A DNA stretch of 64,000 bases from Chlorobium sp. (GCF_021740465.1 NZ_JAIOZR010000008.1:29630-93629); one strand, 5' to 3'; numbered from the stretch's first letter, positions 56,101 to 64,000 are shown. The notes: generated from the letters alone by a model not told the origin. A program made the numbers and translations.

Positions 56101-56682
56101 GACGTCATCGACTCTCGAAAGGTCTCTCGACGCGCTTTCAAGCTGTTTGAAGGTCTGTTTCCTGCGCTGTTTGTATCGGGTTATGCCGGCGGCTTCCTCG
56201 AAAAGCTTCAGCCGCTCCTCGCTTTTATTGCTGATGATCTCCTCGATCATCTTCAGTTCTATTACCGAATAGGCATCGCTTCCCATGCCGGTGTCGGTAA
56301 AAAGGTCAAGAATATCCTTGAGCCGGCACGGCACCTGGTTAAGCAGGTATTCGCTGTCCCCGTTTCTGTACAGCCTGCGGGTAACGGTTACCTCGGTATA
56401 TTCCGTCGGCAGGACATTACGGGTGTTCTCGATGGTGAGGGAGACTTCGGTAAGGCTCAGCGGCTTCAGGTTTTTCGAGCCGTTGAAAATGATGTTCTCC
56501 ATTTTTACCGAGCGGAGCAGGGATGTGCGCTGTTCTCCGAGCACCCATCGTATGGCGTCAACCACATTGGTTTTGCCGCAGCCGTTCGGTCCGACAATTG
56601 CCGTAAGCCCTTTGTCGAAGGAGATCCTTACCCTGTGGGCGAAGCTCTTGAAACCGAAAAGCTCGATTTTTGAAAGGTACAT
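53146..56682 (-). CDS. smc: Chromosome segregation protein SMC
   Basis: 1178 residues. The N-terminal ATPase half has Walker A GPNGCGKTNVVDAIRWVL; the C-terminal half has signature LSGGEKALTALSLLFAIY and Walker B FCILDEVDAPLDDAN. About 700 residues of coiled coil lie between, split by a hinge (about 510-670, LHRKAVHAALGEALGYYV). It condenses and disentangles chromosomes with ScpA and ScpB. The gene sits between folP and the HAD gene, with folP 89 nt upstream. Confidence 0.97.
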   Translation of the reverse strand: MYLSKIELFGFKSFAHRVRISFDKGLTAIVGPNGCGKTNVVDAIRWVLGEQRTSLLRSVKMENIIFNGSKNLKPLSLTEVSLTIENTRNVLPTEYTEVTVTRRLYRNGDSEYLLNQVPCRLKDILDLFTDTGMGSDAYSVIELKMIEEIISNKSEERLKLFEEAAGITRYKQRRKQTFKQLESASRDLSRVDDVIAEVEKKVRNLKLQVKKAEKLRELKQEIRELDLLIAGITLHEELEKLEPLKKRIESEEGFCHELAASIAGHDSALQEAELLQLRRDEELSAAQKQLNGRSSMIHDLEKKVLQQEEQKKNLTATLGNILLMLQEKQQKIQLLEKRNAEQLERKKPLEEACAEKLEEYRNLTLEQERLNTEMQAQRSSIAEKRRDMAETEKALGKFVLERNSHESRKEHLRLSLERVEKTKAAASWQIEESRAARQETERKILLQKSRIEEAQQKEQVLQEKTDACRAAIELQREELLSLKAQRENIGNQIALCNAVLQNFDGLPQGIAFLENMKAPGTTPGCLSDLIDLDPLHRKAVHAALGEALGYYVSPSLAEAKQSMEQLLQSKKGKLHFLVLELIRESPENETVAPDNAKSLISLLSFPENLSSAMNLLLGGYYLVDTLETAETLSLRHPESVFVTPEGEKFNGKGVLYGGSAHNNEGLRLGKKAERDLLAGKEAGIEQRYRDTEALLHQLRQELDTLAAALKQVQRVPEQQALNLLEKDLARIEAEENSRRETVRHAEQEIMEITLQQQQLERNASALFPEIGAREEKVLGFQQTLLHAQDDLTKLESRYHRLSHDVQSRQSLHRDTQLELEKLLFSVNATHQTLRAVHEDIRKLERERADTSTKIGETEQTVLSLKAELEKTLVAAAGEQAALMELETACRELQAGNHDARTAVRELRRKYDISRELVSELQGEQSRAEQLLDHLMTSIRVRHECELESVEPEELPADFNRVAAGNRLAFLQRQREQFGAVNELALEEYESEKERLDFLLTQKEDLLSAETLLRNTIEEINKTALQKFRETYNAVRKNFIAIFHELFDPEDEVDLLCSSAEDPLEAHIEIVAKPRGKKPLSIEQLSGGEKALTALSLLFAIYLVKPSPFCILDEVDAPLDDANVGRFIKLLKKFENNTQFIIVTHNKKSMASCQALYGVTMEEEGVSKLIPVRLEKSSL

Positions 56683-56771
56683 GAAAGGGGTCTGTTAAAC
56701 GATCCTGTTTCAGCCGGAAAACAAAAAAGTAATAAAATAAGGGGTACCCCGGAAATACGGAACGGAGGCCG

Positions 56772-57677
56772 CTATGCCATGGCATTTTTCATGGCGTCGA
56801 CGACAGCTGCGGCGTGAACCGCCGAACGGACGTTATGAGCGCGGATGATCGAAGCGCCGTTCAGAAAAGCTATGGTTTCTGCTGCGGTTGTGGCATCGCA
56901 CCGTTCTGCCGGCGGAATCTCGCCTTCCCCCTGTTTTTTTACGGCATGGCCGAGAAAGGATTTTCTTGAAACTCCGGCCAGCAGCGGACGTTGGAGTTTC
57001 AGCAGTTCGCGGAGATTGCCGAGAAGCCTGAAATTCTCTCCGACGCTCTTGCCGAATCCGAAGCCCGGATCGACAACGATATTGTCGATGCCTGCGTTTT
57101 TTGCCGAGTCGATGGCACCCTGCAGGAACGCCATGACCCTTCGGGTGATCTCTTCCGGCTCGGGCGAAGTTTCGGTGCTCCATTTCATTGCCTGGGGCGT
57201 GAGCGGAGCGTGCATGAGCACCGCGGCAGCCCGGTATTTCCGGCAGACGGAAGGAAGCGCCCTGTCGAAGGTGAATCCGGATATGTCGTTGACTATCTGT
57301 GCTCCCTGGCGGAGTGCGGCCTCGGCTACCTCTGCCTTGTAGGTGTCTATGGAGATCAGTACATCCGATTTTTTACGCAGGAGTGAAATAAAGGGCGCTG
57401 TTCTCCGGATCTCCTCCGCAGCTGAAATTTTTATCGCTCCCGGCCTGCTTGATTCACCCCCGACATCGATGATGACAGCCCCCTCCCCGACCATCGAGAG
57501 GGCGTAATCCACAGCCCGGTCAAGATCGGTTTTTTCGCCGGGGAGCTGAAACATCCCTCCGTCCGAGAATGAATCGGGAGTGAGGTTAAGGATGCCCATG
57601 ACAACCGGCTTCCGGCGCAGGTCAAGCTTGCAGCCCGAGCAGTCGAGCAGGTAATGTTCCGGATTGTCGCTCATCAT
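56772..57677 (-). CDS. folP: Dihydropteroate synthase
   Basis: 301-residue TIM barrel with GILNLTPDSFSDGG, IIDVGGESSRPGA, VNDISGFTFDRAL, DPGFGFGKSVGENFRLL and AGVSRKSFLG, the pterin- and pABA-binding loops in order. It joins p-aminobenzoate to the pterin pyrophosphate in folate synthesis, and pairs functionally with the pabBC fusion. The ATG at 57677 overlaps the stop of the site-2 protease gene (ATGA); the frame runs back to 58067 only by chance. Confidence 0.96.
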   Translation of the reverse strand: MMSDNPEHYLLDCSGCKLDLRRKPVVMGILNLTPDSFSDGGMFQLPGEKTDLDRAVDYALSMVGEGAVIIDVGGESSRPGAIKISAAEEIRRTAPFISLLRKKSDVLISIDTYKAEVAEAALRQGAQIVNDISGFTFDRALPSVCRKYRAAAVLMHAPLTPQAMKWSTETSPEPEEITRRVMAFLQGAIDSAKNAGIDNIVVDPGFGFGKSVGENFRLLGNLRELLKLQRPLLAGVSRKSFLGHAVKKQGEGEIPPAERCDATTAAETIAFLNGASIIRAHNVRSAVHAAAVVDAMKNAMA

Positions 57678-58702
57678 GTGATGCCGAACGGTACCGGTGT
57701 GAAAGAGAGAAAAAAAACCGCGACAGCCAGCCATCCGGTTGCGGTTCTTTTTCCGTCGAGCGGATGGTCGTATGCGGTCGGAGGGTGGCCGATGCGGATG
57801 AAACGCACCAGAATGACAAGCCAGAACATCCAGCCCGGCCACGACCACTGCAATATCGAGTCTGGAACCGGAATCATCGCGTCCGGCAGAAAAAGGGAAA
57901 AAAACAGTACGAGAAACGCCGGCAGCGCAAGCAGGAAGATAAACCCCAGAAAAACCTTTGCCGTTTGCAGATGCCCCCTTCGGCCGAACATGGCGTAGAT
58001 GATGTGCCCGCCGTCGAGCTGTCCCACCGGCAGCAGGTTCAGGGCTGTTACAAATGATCCGAGCCATCCTGCGAACAGGAACGGGTAGTGATACATTTCG
58101 GTCATAGGCGGCAGATTTTCCGGACTGATCAGCCGTTCAAGGATGATCCAGAGCAGGTTTTTGCCGAGAAACAGAGTTCCCTCGGGCGGCGGTTCGCCAA
58201 TGGCTCCGGAGGTGAGGTATTCGGGGTGTATCGAATAGAGATAATTTTCCGGAGGCAGGTTGAGAAATCCGAAGATCAGCAGGGCAACACAGACAGCAAA
58301 GCCGCTGAGAGGTCCTGCGGCACCGGTATCTAACAGCGCCTTTGTATCGGGTATTCGTTCCCGGATTTTGATGACCGCTCCCATGGTGCCGAGGTTCAGG
58401 AGAAACGGCAGAGGAGGGACGGGAATGAAGTAGGGCAGGGTTGTCCGTATCCGGTGCCTGAGCGCGGCGAAAAAATGTCCGAACTCATGGACGCCGAGGA
58501 AGAGCAGCAGAGATGCCGAATATGCGGCGCCGTGTCTCAGATCGGAGATCGCAAGGGCGACACTGTCGAGTCGCACGGGATTGCCGCTCCAGAACGCGCC
58601 GGCCCAGAGGGTACAAAGTACCGTAGCGAGGAACAAAACGATATGGAGAAGATGGTTCTGATCGGCAAGAATAGCTTTTCTGGAATGCACGGAAAAAGTC
58701 AT
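57674..58702 (-). CDS. Site-2 protease family intramembrane metalloprotease
   Basis: 342 residues, about eight membrane helices. The zinc-binding motif HEFGH is in LGVHEFGHFFAALRH, followed by NLGTMGAVIKIRERI and GPLSGF; the second metal region is ALNLLPVGQLDGGHIIY. This is the EGY1/S2P type of intramembrane protease, which cleaves membrane-anchored regulators in other bacteria. No anti-sigma factor gene lies next to it. It overlaps folP by 4 nt. Confidence 0.88.
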   Translation of the reverse strand: MTFSVHSRKAILADQNHLLHIVLFLATVLCTLWAGAFWSGNPVRLDSVALAISDLRHGAAYSASLLLFLGVHEFGHFFAALRHRIRTTLPYFIPVPPLPFLLNLGTMGAVIKIRERIPDTKALLDTGAAGPLSGFAVCVALLIFGFLNLPPENYLYSIHPEYLTSGAIGEPPPEGTLFLGKNLLWIILERLISPENLPPMTEMYHYPFLFAGWLGSFVTALNLLPVGQLDGGHIIYAMFGRRGHLQTAKVFLGFIFLLALPAFLVLFFSLFLPDAMIPVPDSILQWSWPGWMFWLVILVRFIRIGHPPTAYDHPLDGKRTATGWLAVAVFFLSFTPVPFGIT

Positions 58703-58868
58703 GACAATTGGATAAACAGAATTGATACTGCTCTAAGGTATATGCTTTCGACAGAAAATCCAATCGGCATGCCTTTGCTGCATGGGACCCGGCGGGCCCG
58801 GGTGCCGTTCGGCGACCCGGAAACCCCGATCGGGTATGTTCAGGGTGTTGAAAAAAAGGAGGTTACTG

Positions 58869-59315
58869 CTATCTGGCTTTTTTCTTTTTCTTTTCTCCGA
58901 AGGTTGCCACGAGACCGCTCACCAGTTCCTCTTTTTCGGATTCGTCGAGTTTTGCTTCAGGATGAGCGGGCAGATAGAACCAGGGAGGCATTTTTCCCTC
59001 ACGGACCTCTCCGGCGGCTTCATCGCCTTCGTTTTTTCCTTCGCGTCCCCATTCGGAAACATTGAGCTTTTTCCGGCCTATGGATACATCCACCTGGGCC
59101 AGCCACGATGCGGGAGCGATGCTGCTGTACCATGGCCAGGTCGTCTCATTGGAGTGGCAGTCCTTGCAGGCGCGGAAAAACAGTTCCCTTGTTCTCGGCG
59201 AATCCCATGCAGGTTCACCCGTAACCGGGGGGTTCTGGTGATCCCTTCCATAGGGAATAAGCTGGATGGCGGCAAGGACGATGAGTGCTCCCCCTGCGAG
59301 TTTTCCTGTATTCAT
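58869..59315 (-). CDS. Haem-binding domain protein (single c-type haem)
   Basis: 148 residues with an N-terminal membrane anchor or signal ([19 protein letters not shown]) and one CKDCH c-type haem motif in [13 protein letters not shown]. The surrounding [19 protein letters not shown] fits the haem_bd family found in Bacteroidetes and Chlorobi. The C-terminus is basic (KKKKKAR). Probably a periplasmic electron carrier or sensor; partner unknown. Confidence 0.85.
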   Translation of the reverse strand: MNTGKLAGGALIVLAAIQLIPYGRDHQNPPVTGEPAWDSPRTRELFFRACKDCHSNETTWPWYSSIAPASWLAQVDVSIGRKKLNVSEWGREGKNEGDEAAGEVREGKMPPWFYLPAHPEAKLDESEKEELVSGLVATFGEKKKKKAR

Positions 59316-59383
59316 TGGCTGTGGTCTCCTTTGGATGGTTGTTATGAACTATCTGATCACCGCCTGAGGCGGGTAGTGACGTT

Positions 59384-60319
59384 TCATTGCGGCCGCACGC
59401 CGCAAATCGGTTTGCCTCCGTCGAATCGAACGCTCAGTACACTCACCGGCCATGAGCAACTGACGGCATGACGTCCTGCTCCTGCTGCACTTTCGGCAAT
59501 AAGGTCAAGCTCCGGTTCCGAATAGAACTTTCTTGCCGATGTCAGACTGTCCCGTGCGAATGCCTTTATCTGCTGAAGGCTCGCAACAAGAGGCATGCCG
59601 AGCCCAAGGAGGAGGTCGCGGTAACCGTCGATTCCTACAAAAGCGGAGGCTTTGCGCTCTTCCGCCTTTGCGATTATCACGGCCAGCTGGCCGGGAGTGA
59701 AATGGTGCAGGCTCTGGGAGATGAGCACAATATCGTAAGGCTCTTCATCCGGAGCCTCCATGGTGAAGGCATTCAGTGTTCTGAATGTCACCGGAAGCTT
59801 TTTTTCGGCGGCACGGCGGTTGCTTTCCTCCATATACACGGGGACAATGTCCGATCCCGTTACCGAAACTGCAATGCCGTCTCTTTCCGCCTCCGAAGCG
59901 AGAGCAAGCGCAAGCCCTCCCGACCCGCTTGCCAGTTCCAGCAGTCTCGGCGTTCGCCGTGTCCTTCCCGCGATATCACGAACCAGCGGGAACAGCAGGG
60001 AAGCATAAAGTGAATAGAGTCCCATGGCGTCGTTCTGCCGGTCAAGGGCTTCGACCAGCTCCAGCTTTTCGGCTTCAGGGAGCCCTTCGCCATCCATGAC
60101 TTCAGCCTCATCGGTGCGCACTGCCCTGTCGAGCAGCTCGCCCATGAGAAACCCGGCCCCGAGTTCTGTGGAAACGGCAAACCGTTCGGCAAGAAACTGC
60201 TGCATCAGCCTGTCGGTCGCCTCTTCGAGTTCCTGGGTGTTTTTCCACCGGGGCGGAAAAAGGTTCCGTGAACGGAGGTTGTCAAGCGCTTTATAGCCGG
60301 CGGTTCTGAGCTGCAGCAT
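59384..60319 (-). CDS. Class I SAM-dependent methyltransferase
   Basis: 311 residues. Motif I LLELASGSGGLALALASEA, the motif-II region GSDIVPVYMEESNRR and the motif-IV region DIVLISQSLHHFTPGQLA are all visible, so it folds as a Rossmann methyltransferase. The N-terminal 100 residues (WKNTQELEEATDRLMQQFLA) are helical and unidentified. Substrate unknown. It lies divergently from the Rrf2 gene, with 225 bp between them. Confidence 0.8.
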   Translation of the reverse strand: MLQLRTAGYKALDNLRSRNLFPPRWKNTQELEEATDRLMQQFLAERFAVSTELGAGFLMGELLDRAVRTDEAEVMDGEGLPEAEKLELVEALDRQNDAMGLYSLYASLLFPLVRDIAGRTRRTPRLLELASGSGGLALALASEAERDGIAVSVTGSDIVPVYMEESNRRAAEKKLPVTFRTLNAFTMEAPDEEPYDIVLISQSLHHFTPGQLAVIIAKAEERKASAFVGIDGYRDLLLGLGMPLVASLQQIKAFARDSLTSARKFYSEPELDLIAESAAGAGRHAVSCSWPVSVLSVRFDGGKPICGVRPQ

Positions 60320-60544
60320 GGTATCGGGTGTATCCTGTTGTGAGTTGGTCGCGTTCAGGAAGGGTCTGGTTTCAATATACGAAGGGATCGGTTAACCGGA
60401 AAAAAAGGGTGTTTTCGCCTCAGGCGTAGGATAGAGAAAGTTCCGGCCTGGAAAAATGAAATTATTTTTTCGAACCGGAATTATTAAAAAAGATTTTTGT
60501 TTTCATCTAACTGATACTAAATTGGTATCAATTAAAAAAAAGCC
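60320..60544 (+). promoter_or_regulatory. Intergenic control region before the Rrf2 gene
   Basis: 225 bp between the methyltransferase and the Rrf2 gene. From 60460 it is AT-rich. TTCCGG (near 60438) and CCGGAA (near 60474) form a loose inverted repeat with a long AT-rich loop. The main element is the palindrome at 60512. Confidence 0.6.
60512..60530. promoter_or_regulatory. Candidate Rrf2 operator (TGATAC-N7-GTATCA)
   Basis: A perfect 6-bp inverted repeat with a 7-nt AT-rich spacer, ending 14 bp before the start codon of the Rrf2-family gene. Size and position are those expected for an Rrf2 dimer site giving autoregulation and control of the downstream hcp operon. Confidence 0.7.
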
Positions 60545-61072
60545 ATGAAAGTACTGACCAAAAATACCGATTACGCCATCAGGGCTCTGCTTTCGCTTGG
60601 GGCGGGAAAGGGCGATTACCGCTCGGCAAGGGCCATCGCTCTGGAACAGGATATTCCCTACCAGTTTCTTCGCCGCCTGCTTCAGGAGATGATCCGTCAC
60701 GGTCTCGTTCTGTCGAAAGAGGGCGCGGGTGGCGGGTTCATGCTTGCAAAAGAGCCGGACGAAATACGGATCAGGGAGTTGATCGAGATATTCCAGGGCA
60801 GGGTGCAGGTCTCGGAGTGCATGTTCCGCAAACAGATATGCGCAAATCGCGCACGCTGCGTGCTGCGCCATGAAATCCTTCGCATCGAACAGGTGGTCGA
60901 GAAGGAGTTCGACAACATCACCATAGGCAAGCTGCTGCGGGATCTCGAGGCCGCCAACGCCATGAGCGCTCACGGATGCATCCCGGCTGCCGCTGCGGCA
61001 AGGGAGGATGGGGCGCTTGCAGGGGATGGGAAGGATATGAAACACGAAACAAAAAGGGTTACAGAGGCATGA
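60545..61072 (+). CDS. Rrf2-family transcriptional regulator
   Basis: 175 residues. The winged-helix N-terminus is MKVLTKNTDYAIRALLSLG. Three cysteines at 92, 99 and 105 (ECMFRKQICANRARC) lie where IscR and NsrR bind their Fe-S cluster, so it may sense nitric oxide, redox state or iron. The last 40 residues (AHGCIPAAAAAREDG) are extra and low in complexity. It starts an operon with a ferredoxin-like protein, a TPR protein and hcp, so NO or nitrogen-oxide sensing is the most plausible job. It overlaps the next gene by 4 nt. Confidence 0.88.
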   Translation: MKVLTKNTDYAIRALLSLGAGKGDYRSARAIALEQDIPYQFLRRLLQEMIRHGLVLSKEGAGGGFMLAKEPDEIRIRELIEIFQGRVQVSECMFRKQICANRARCVLRHEILRIEQVVEKEFDNITIGKLLRDLEAANAMSAHGCIPAAAAAREDGALAGDGKDMKHETKRVTEA

Positions 61073-61971
61073 AACGACAGATAATCACCATAGACGAAAA
61101 AAAATGTACCGGGTGCGGCGACTGTATACCGGGATGCCCGGAGGGCGCACTGCAGCTGATAGACGGCAAGGCCCGACTCGTCAGCGACCTCTTCTGCGAT
61201 GGGCTCGGCGCCTGCATCGGCCACTGCCCGACCGGGGCCATGCGCATCGAAGAGCGGGAAGCGGAGCCGTACGACGAGAAGCGCGTGATGCAGGAGAGCA
61301 TCGTCAGGGGCGGGCCGAACGTGATCGCAGCCCATCTGCGGCACCTGCGAGACCACGGCGCACACGACTACCTGCAGGATGCATTCGACTATCTCGAGGC
61401 GGAAGGCATTGCGAACCCGCTCGAGCATGTCGGCCAGGAGGCTGCGGCGTCGTGTCATCAGGCAGAACACGCTCCGGCGGCCCACGCTCATCACGGCGGA
61501 GGCTGCCCCGGAAGCCGGACGATGGATTTCCGTCCAGCTAACGGGCATGCTGCTTCAGCGACGCCTCCGGCCCGCGAGGTTGCGGCATCCAGCGAGCTGC
61601 GCCAGTGGCCGGTGCAGCTGCACCTTGTCTCCCCCCTGGCGCCTTATTACGAGGGTTCCGATCTGCTGCTCGCCGCAGACTGCACGGCCTTCGCTGCGGG
61701 TGATTTCCACCGCTCGCTGCTTCGCGACAGGACGCTCGCCGTCGCATGCCCCAAGCTCGACAGCGGCATGGACGTCTATGTGGAGAAGCTGGCCGCCATG
61801 ATCGACATGGCGCGCATCAACACCATTACCGTGGCAATCATGGAGGTTCCATGCTGCGGAGGGCTCATGTCGATCGTTTCCGAAGCGCAGAAACGCGCAA
61901 AGCGCAAGGTTCCGGTCAAGAAGATCGTTATCGGCGTGCGGGGGGATAAACTCAGCGAGGAGTGGGTGTAA
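61069..61971 (+). CDS. 4Fe-4S ferredoxin-type protein in the hcp operon
   Basis: 300 residues. The N-terminus holds a bacterial ferredoxin pair: KCTGCGDCIPGCPEGA (Cys13, 16, 19, 23) and CDGLGACIGHCPTGA (Cys43, 49, 53). The second motif has Leu46 where a classical ferredoxin has Cys, so the second cluster must be atypical or supported elsewhere. A linker with His and Cys (CHQAEHAPAAHAHHGGGC) leads to a C-terminal globular domain with EVPCCGGLM. It likely donates electrons to Hcp; this is inferred from the operon. Start at 61069 overlaps the Rrf2 stop. Confidence 0.85.
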   Translation: MKRQIITIDEKKCTGCGDCIPGCPEGALQLIDGKARLVSDLFCDGLGACIGHCPTGAMRIEEREAEPYDEKRVMQESIVRGGPNVIAAHLRHLRDHGAHDYLQDAFDYLEAEGIANPLEHVGQEAAASCHQAEHAPAAHAHHGGGCPGSRTMDFRPANGHAASATPPAREVAASSELRQWPVQLHLVSPLAPYYEGSDLLLAADCTAFAAGDFHRSLLRDRTLAVACPKLDSGMDVYVEKLAAMIDMARINTITVAIMEVPCCGGLMSIVSEAQKRAKRKVPVKKIVIGVRGDKLSEEWV

Positions 61972-61972
61972 A

Positions 61973-62380
61973 ATGCTGAAAGACGCGCTCGGAGGGTATC
62001 GTGGCACCGCAGAGGAGATCACAAGAATCATCAGCCGTTATCCGGAAAATGCCGAAGCGTGGTACAACCGCGCGAATGCGAGGAGCAGGACCGGCGATTT
62101 TCGCGGTGCGGAGGTCGATTACACCATGGCGCTGAAACTTGGACTGAGGTTCCGCGAAGCGGTCACCGCTTACGGGAACAGGGCCATCGCACGGGCCGAA
62201 TTGGGAGAGATCGATGGCGCCATCGAGGATTGCTCGGCGATCATCGATCGTCGTCCGAACAACAAACGCCTGCTCTATGCGGCGTTCATGCAAAGGGCTT
62301 TACTGAAAGAGAAAAAAGGGGACAGCGAGGGTGCGGCGGGGGATAGAAAGATTGCCGCTCTGGTGTGTCCTCGTATTTAA
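61973..62380 (+). CDS. Small TPR-repeat protein in the hcp operon
   Basis: 135 residues. Three degenerate tetratricopeptide repeats are visible: ENAEAWYNRANARSRTGDFRG, REAVTAYGNRAIARAELGEID, and LLYAAFMQRALLKEKKGDSEG. There is no signal peptide, so it should be cytoplasmic. It starts 1 nt after the ferredoxin-like gene and ends 8 bp before hairpin element B, which separates it from hcp. Its role is unknown; a scaffold for Hcp or the ferredoxin is possible. Confidence 0.8.
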   Translation: MLKDALGGYRGTAEEITRIISRYPENAEAWYNRANARSRTGDFRGAEVDYTMALKLGLRFREAVTAYGNRAIARAELGEIDGAIEDCSAIIDRRPNNKRLLYAAFMQRALLKEKKGDSEGAAGDRKIAALVCPRI

Positions 62381-62387
62381 CAAAACA

Positions 62388-62529
62388 GGGCATGTTCTGT
62401 ATTGTCGTGAGAAGTCCGAGGACAAGGCGGACGGAGCGCAAAAACCGGAATGATACATGGAGTACATGAGGATTTTGAGCACCGACCAACGCAGTAATCG
62501 GGATTCGTAACAAATACAGAGGGATGCCC
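62388..62529. repeat. Dispersed hairpin element, copy B (142 bp)
   Basis: Starts GGGCATGTTCTGTATTGTC and ends with the inverse ACAAATACAGAGGGATGCCC. It shares TGAGAAG, AAGGCGGACGGAG and AACGCAGTAAT with copy A at 50449, and it also contains a palindrome around ACATGGAGTACATG. It lies inside an operon, 21 bp upstream of the hcp start. Confidence 0.82.
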
Positions 62530-62550
62530 AACAACACAACGGAGGATCTG

Positions 62551-64000
62551 ATGGGAATGTATTGCGATCAATGCCAGGAGAGCGTCAAGGGAACCGGCTG
62601 TACCGCAAGGGGCGTGTGCGGCAAGGACGAGATGACCGCCAGGCTTCAGGACGTGCTGGTGTACGCCGCTGAAGGGCTCGCGCTCTGTGCTGAAGGACTT
62701 GAAGGTCAGATTCCGGCGGAGTACGGCCGCCTGATCAGCGAGTCGCTTTTCGTGACGGTAACCAACACCAACTTCGACGACGAGGCCATCGTCCGGCAGA
62801 TATGCACCACCCTCGACAGGCGCGACGAGCTGAAGGGTTTGCTTGCGGAGGTGCCTTCACACGACGCCTCCCTCTGGAACGGGCGCACAAGGGACGAGTT
62901 CCTCGATAAATCCCTGGCGTGCGGTATCGAATCGCTCAGCGAGAACGAGGATCTCCGTTCGCTGAAAAGTCTGGTACTCTACGGCCTCAAGGGGCTTGCC
63001 GCCTACACCGACCATGCGGCGGTGCTCGGCTATGAAGATCAGGAGATCTACGCTTTCTATGTAAAGGGGCTTGCCTCGCTGCTTAAGCCGCTCGGCGCCG
63101 ACGAGCTGACCGCACTGGTGCTCGAAACCGGAGCCGTCGCCGTGAAAGCCATGGCGCTGCTCGACCGGGCCAACACCGAAACCTACGGCAACCCTGAAAT
63201 CACCACGGTCAGGACCGGCGTCGGCACGAATCCCGGCATCCTCATCTCCGGCCACGACCTGCGCGACATGGAGGATCTTCTCAAACAGACCGAGGGAACC
63301 GGCGTGGACGTCTACACCCACTGCGAGATGCTTCCGGCACACTACTATCCGGCTTTCAAGAAGTACAAACATTTCATCGGCAACTACGGCAACTCATGGT
63401 GGGCGCAGGACCGCGAGTTCGAATCGTTCAACGGCCCGATCCTCATGACCACCAACTGCATCGTACCGGTGAGGGAATCCTACCGCAACCGGATGTACAC
63501 CACAGGCATGGCGGGTTACGCAGGTCTGAAACATATCGGTGCGCGTCCCGAAGGCGGCAGCAAGGACTTTTCCATGCTGGTCGAACAGGCAAAAGGGTGC
63601 CCTGCGCCGAAAGAGATCGAGAACGGCGAGATCGTGGGCGGCTTCGCTCACAACCAGGTGCTTGCGCTTGCCGACAAGGTTGTCGATGCCGTGAAGTCCG
63701 GTGCGATCAAGCGGTTCGTGGTAATGGCCGGATGCGACGGACGCCACAACTCGCGCCAGTACTATACCGATGTGGCGGGAGCGCTGCCCGACAACACCGT
63801 CATCCTGACGGCCGGTTGCGCGAAGTACCGCTACAACAAGCTGCAGCTCGGCGATATCGGAGGCATTCCCCGCGTGCTCGACGCCGGCCAGTGCAACGAC
63901 AGCTACTCGCTTGCCGTGATCGCCCTCAAGCTCAAGGAGGTGTTCGGTCTGGAGGACATCAACGACCTGCCGATCTCCTTCGACATCGCCTGGTACGAGC
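62551..64000 (+). CDS. hcp: Hybrid-cluster protein (hydroxylamine reductase/NO reductase type), cut by window edge
   Basis: Translated by hand: it begins [17 protein letters not shown] and stays open for 483 codons to the right edge, about 60 residues short of a normal Hcp. The N-terminal cysteines Cys5, 8, 17 and 23 (C-x2-C-x8-C-x5-C) match the class with a [4Fe-4S] cluster as in Desulfovibrio. Other matches are [35 protein letters not shown] and [20 protein letters not shown]. It is preceded by GGAGG. Hcp reduces NO or hydroxylamine and protects against nitrosative stress. It ends an operon headed by an Rrf2 regulator. Confidence 0.95.
   Translation, partial: MGMYCDQCQESVKGTGCTARGVCGKDEMTARLQDVLVYAAEGLALCAEGLEGQIPAEYGRLISESLFVTVTNTNFDDEAIVRQICTTLDRRDELKGLLAEVPSHDASLWNGRTRDEFLDKSLACGIESLSENEDLRSLKSLVLYGLKGLAAYTDHAAVLGYEDQEIYAFYVKGLASLLKPLGADELTALVLETGAVAVKAMALLDRANTETYGNPEITTVRTGVGTNPGILISGHDLRDMEDLLKQTEGTGVDVYTHCEMLPAHYYPAFKKYKHFIGNYGNSWWAQDREFESFNGPILMTTNCIVPVRESYRNRMYTTGMAGYAGLKHIGARPEGGSKDFSMLVEQAKGCPAPKEIENGEIVGGFAHNQVLALADKVVDAVKSGAIKRFVVMAGCDGRHNSRQYYTDVAGALPDNTVILTAGCAKYRYNKLQLGDIGGIPRVLDAGQCNDSYSLAVIALKLKEVFGLEDINDLPISFDIAWYE

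Noticed and set aside
57678..58067. N-terminal extension of folP
   Set aside because: It overlaps the site-2 protease gene out of frame and lacks homology; the ATGA overlap at 57677 is the better start.
1..64000. Insertion sequences, integrases or prophage
   Set aside because: No transposase, integrase or phage structural gene was seen in any frame of the window.

Overview
The window is a gene-dense, unbroken stretch of a green sulfur bacterium chromosome (family Chlorobiaceae, Chlorobium-like). The pointers are: bchY (bacteriochlorophyll a synthesis), a CruA/CruP-type lycopene cyclase, a near-complete menaquinone cluster, citrate synthase in a lineage known for the reductive TCA cycle, an Nfn-type transhydrogenase, LPS and outer-membrane genes, and many short overlapping genes. 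No phage, insertion sequence, CRISPR array or rRNA was seen; one tRNA is present.

Layout. 1-6.0 kb (-): men operon menF-D-H-B-C-E, tightly overlapped, with menE running off the left edge. 6.2-8.9 kb: TPR lipoprotein (-), then a small HMA metallochaperone, a NYN/LOTUS protein and an OmpA-like protein (+). 9.0 kb: tRNA-Asp (-) sharing a bidirectional terminator with the OmpA gene. 9.4-12.5 kb (+): gltA, gatC, a DUF167 gene, dtd, kdsB. 12.5-13.7 kb (-): xseA. 13.9-16.1 kb (+): a HU/SPOR membrane protein overlapping bchY. 16.2-17.2 kb: about 14 tandem copies of a 70-72 bp repeat. 17.5-21.2 kb (+): arsenic resistance operon (arsR, thioredoxin-like, rhodanese, ArsP-type permease, arsC, acr3). 21.4-26.7 kb (+): lolD-like, cruA-like, ligA, LOG family, VanZ-like. 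26.7-27.9 kb (-): menG/ubiE and hisI. 28.1-32.2 kb (+): efflux adaptor, ferrochelatase-like, AEC transporter, NYN/S1 protein. 32.2-36.1 kb (-): nickel module (nikR, outer-membrane protein, nikMN, nikQ, nikO) with a 27-bp palindrome that is a strong NikR operator candidate. 36.2-38.6 kb (-): nfnA and nfnB. 38.8-43.7 kb (+): hisH, hisA, scpB, a pseudouridine synthase and a HhH-tagged outer-membrane protein. 43.7-45.4 kb (-): Sua5 and a lipid kinase. 45.7-50.4 kb (+): small barrel protein, Ppx/GppA-HD, PabB-PabC fusion, hypothetical. 50.6-60.3 kb (-): nth, phosphatase, nusB, HAD, smc, folP, site-2 protease, haem-binding protein, methyltransferase. 60.5-64.0 kb (+): Rrf2 regulator, ferredoxin-like protein, TPR protein and hcp (cut by the right edge).

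How the parts work together. The men genes and menG/ubiE make menaquinone for the photosynthetic electron chain; bchY and the cyclase serve pigment synthesis. Three metal or stress modules each carry their own candidate DNA control site: 17-bp imperfect palindromes at the arsenic operon, the NikR palindrome before the nickel genes, and a TGATAC/GTATCA palindrome before the Rrf2-hcp operon. These, the tandem array and a pair of dispersed hairpin elements (50.4 and 62.4 kb) are the most interesting parts. All functions are read from sequence motifs without database searches.
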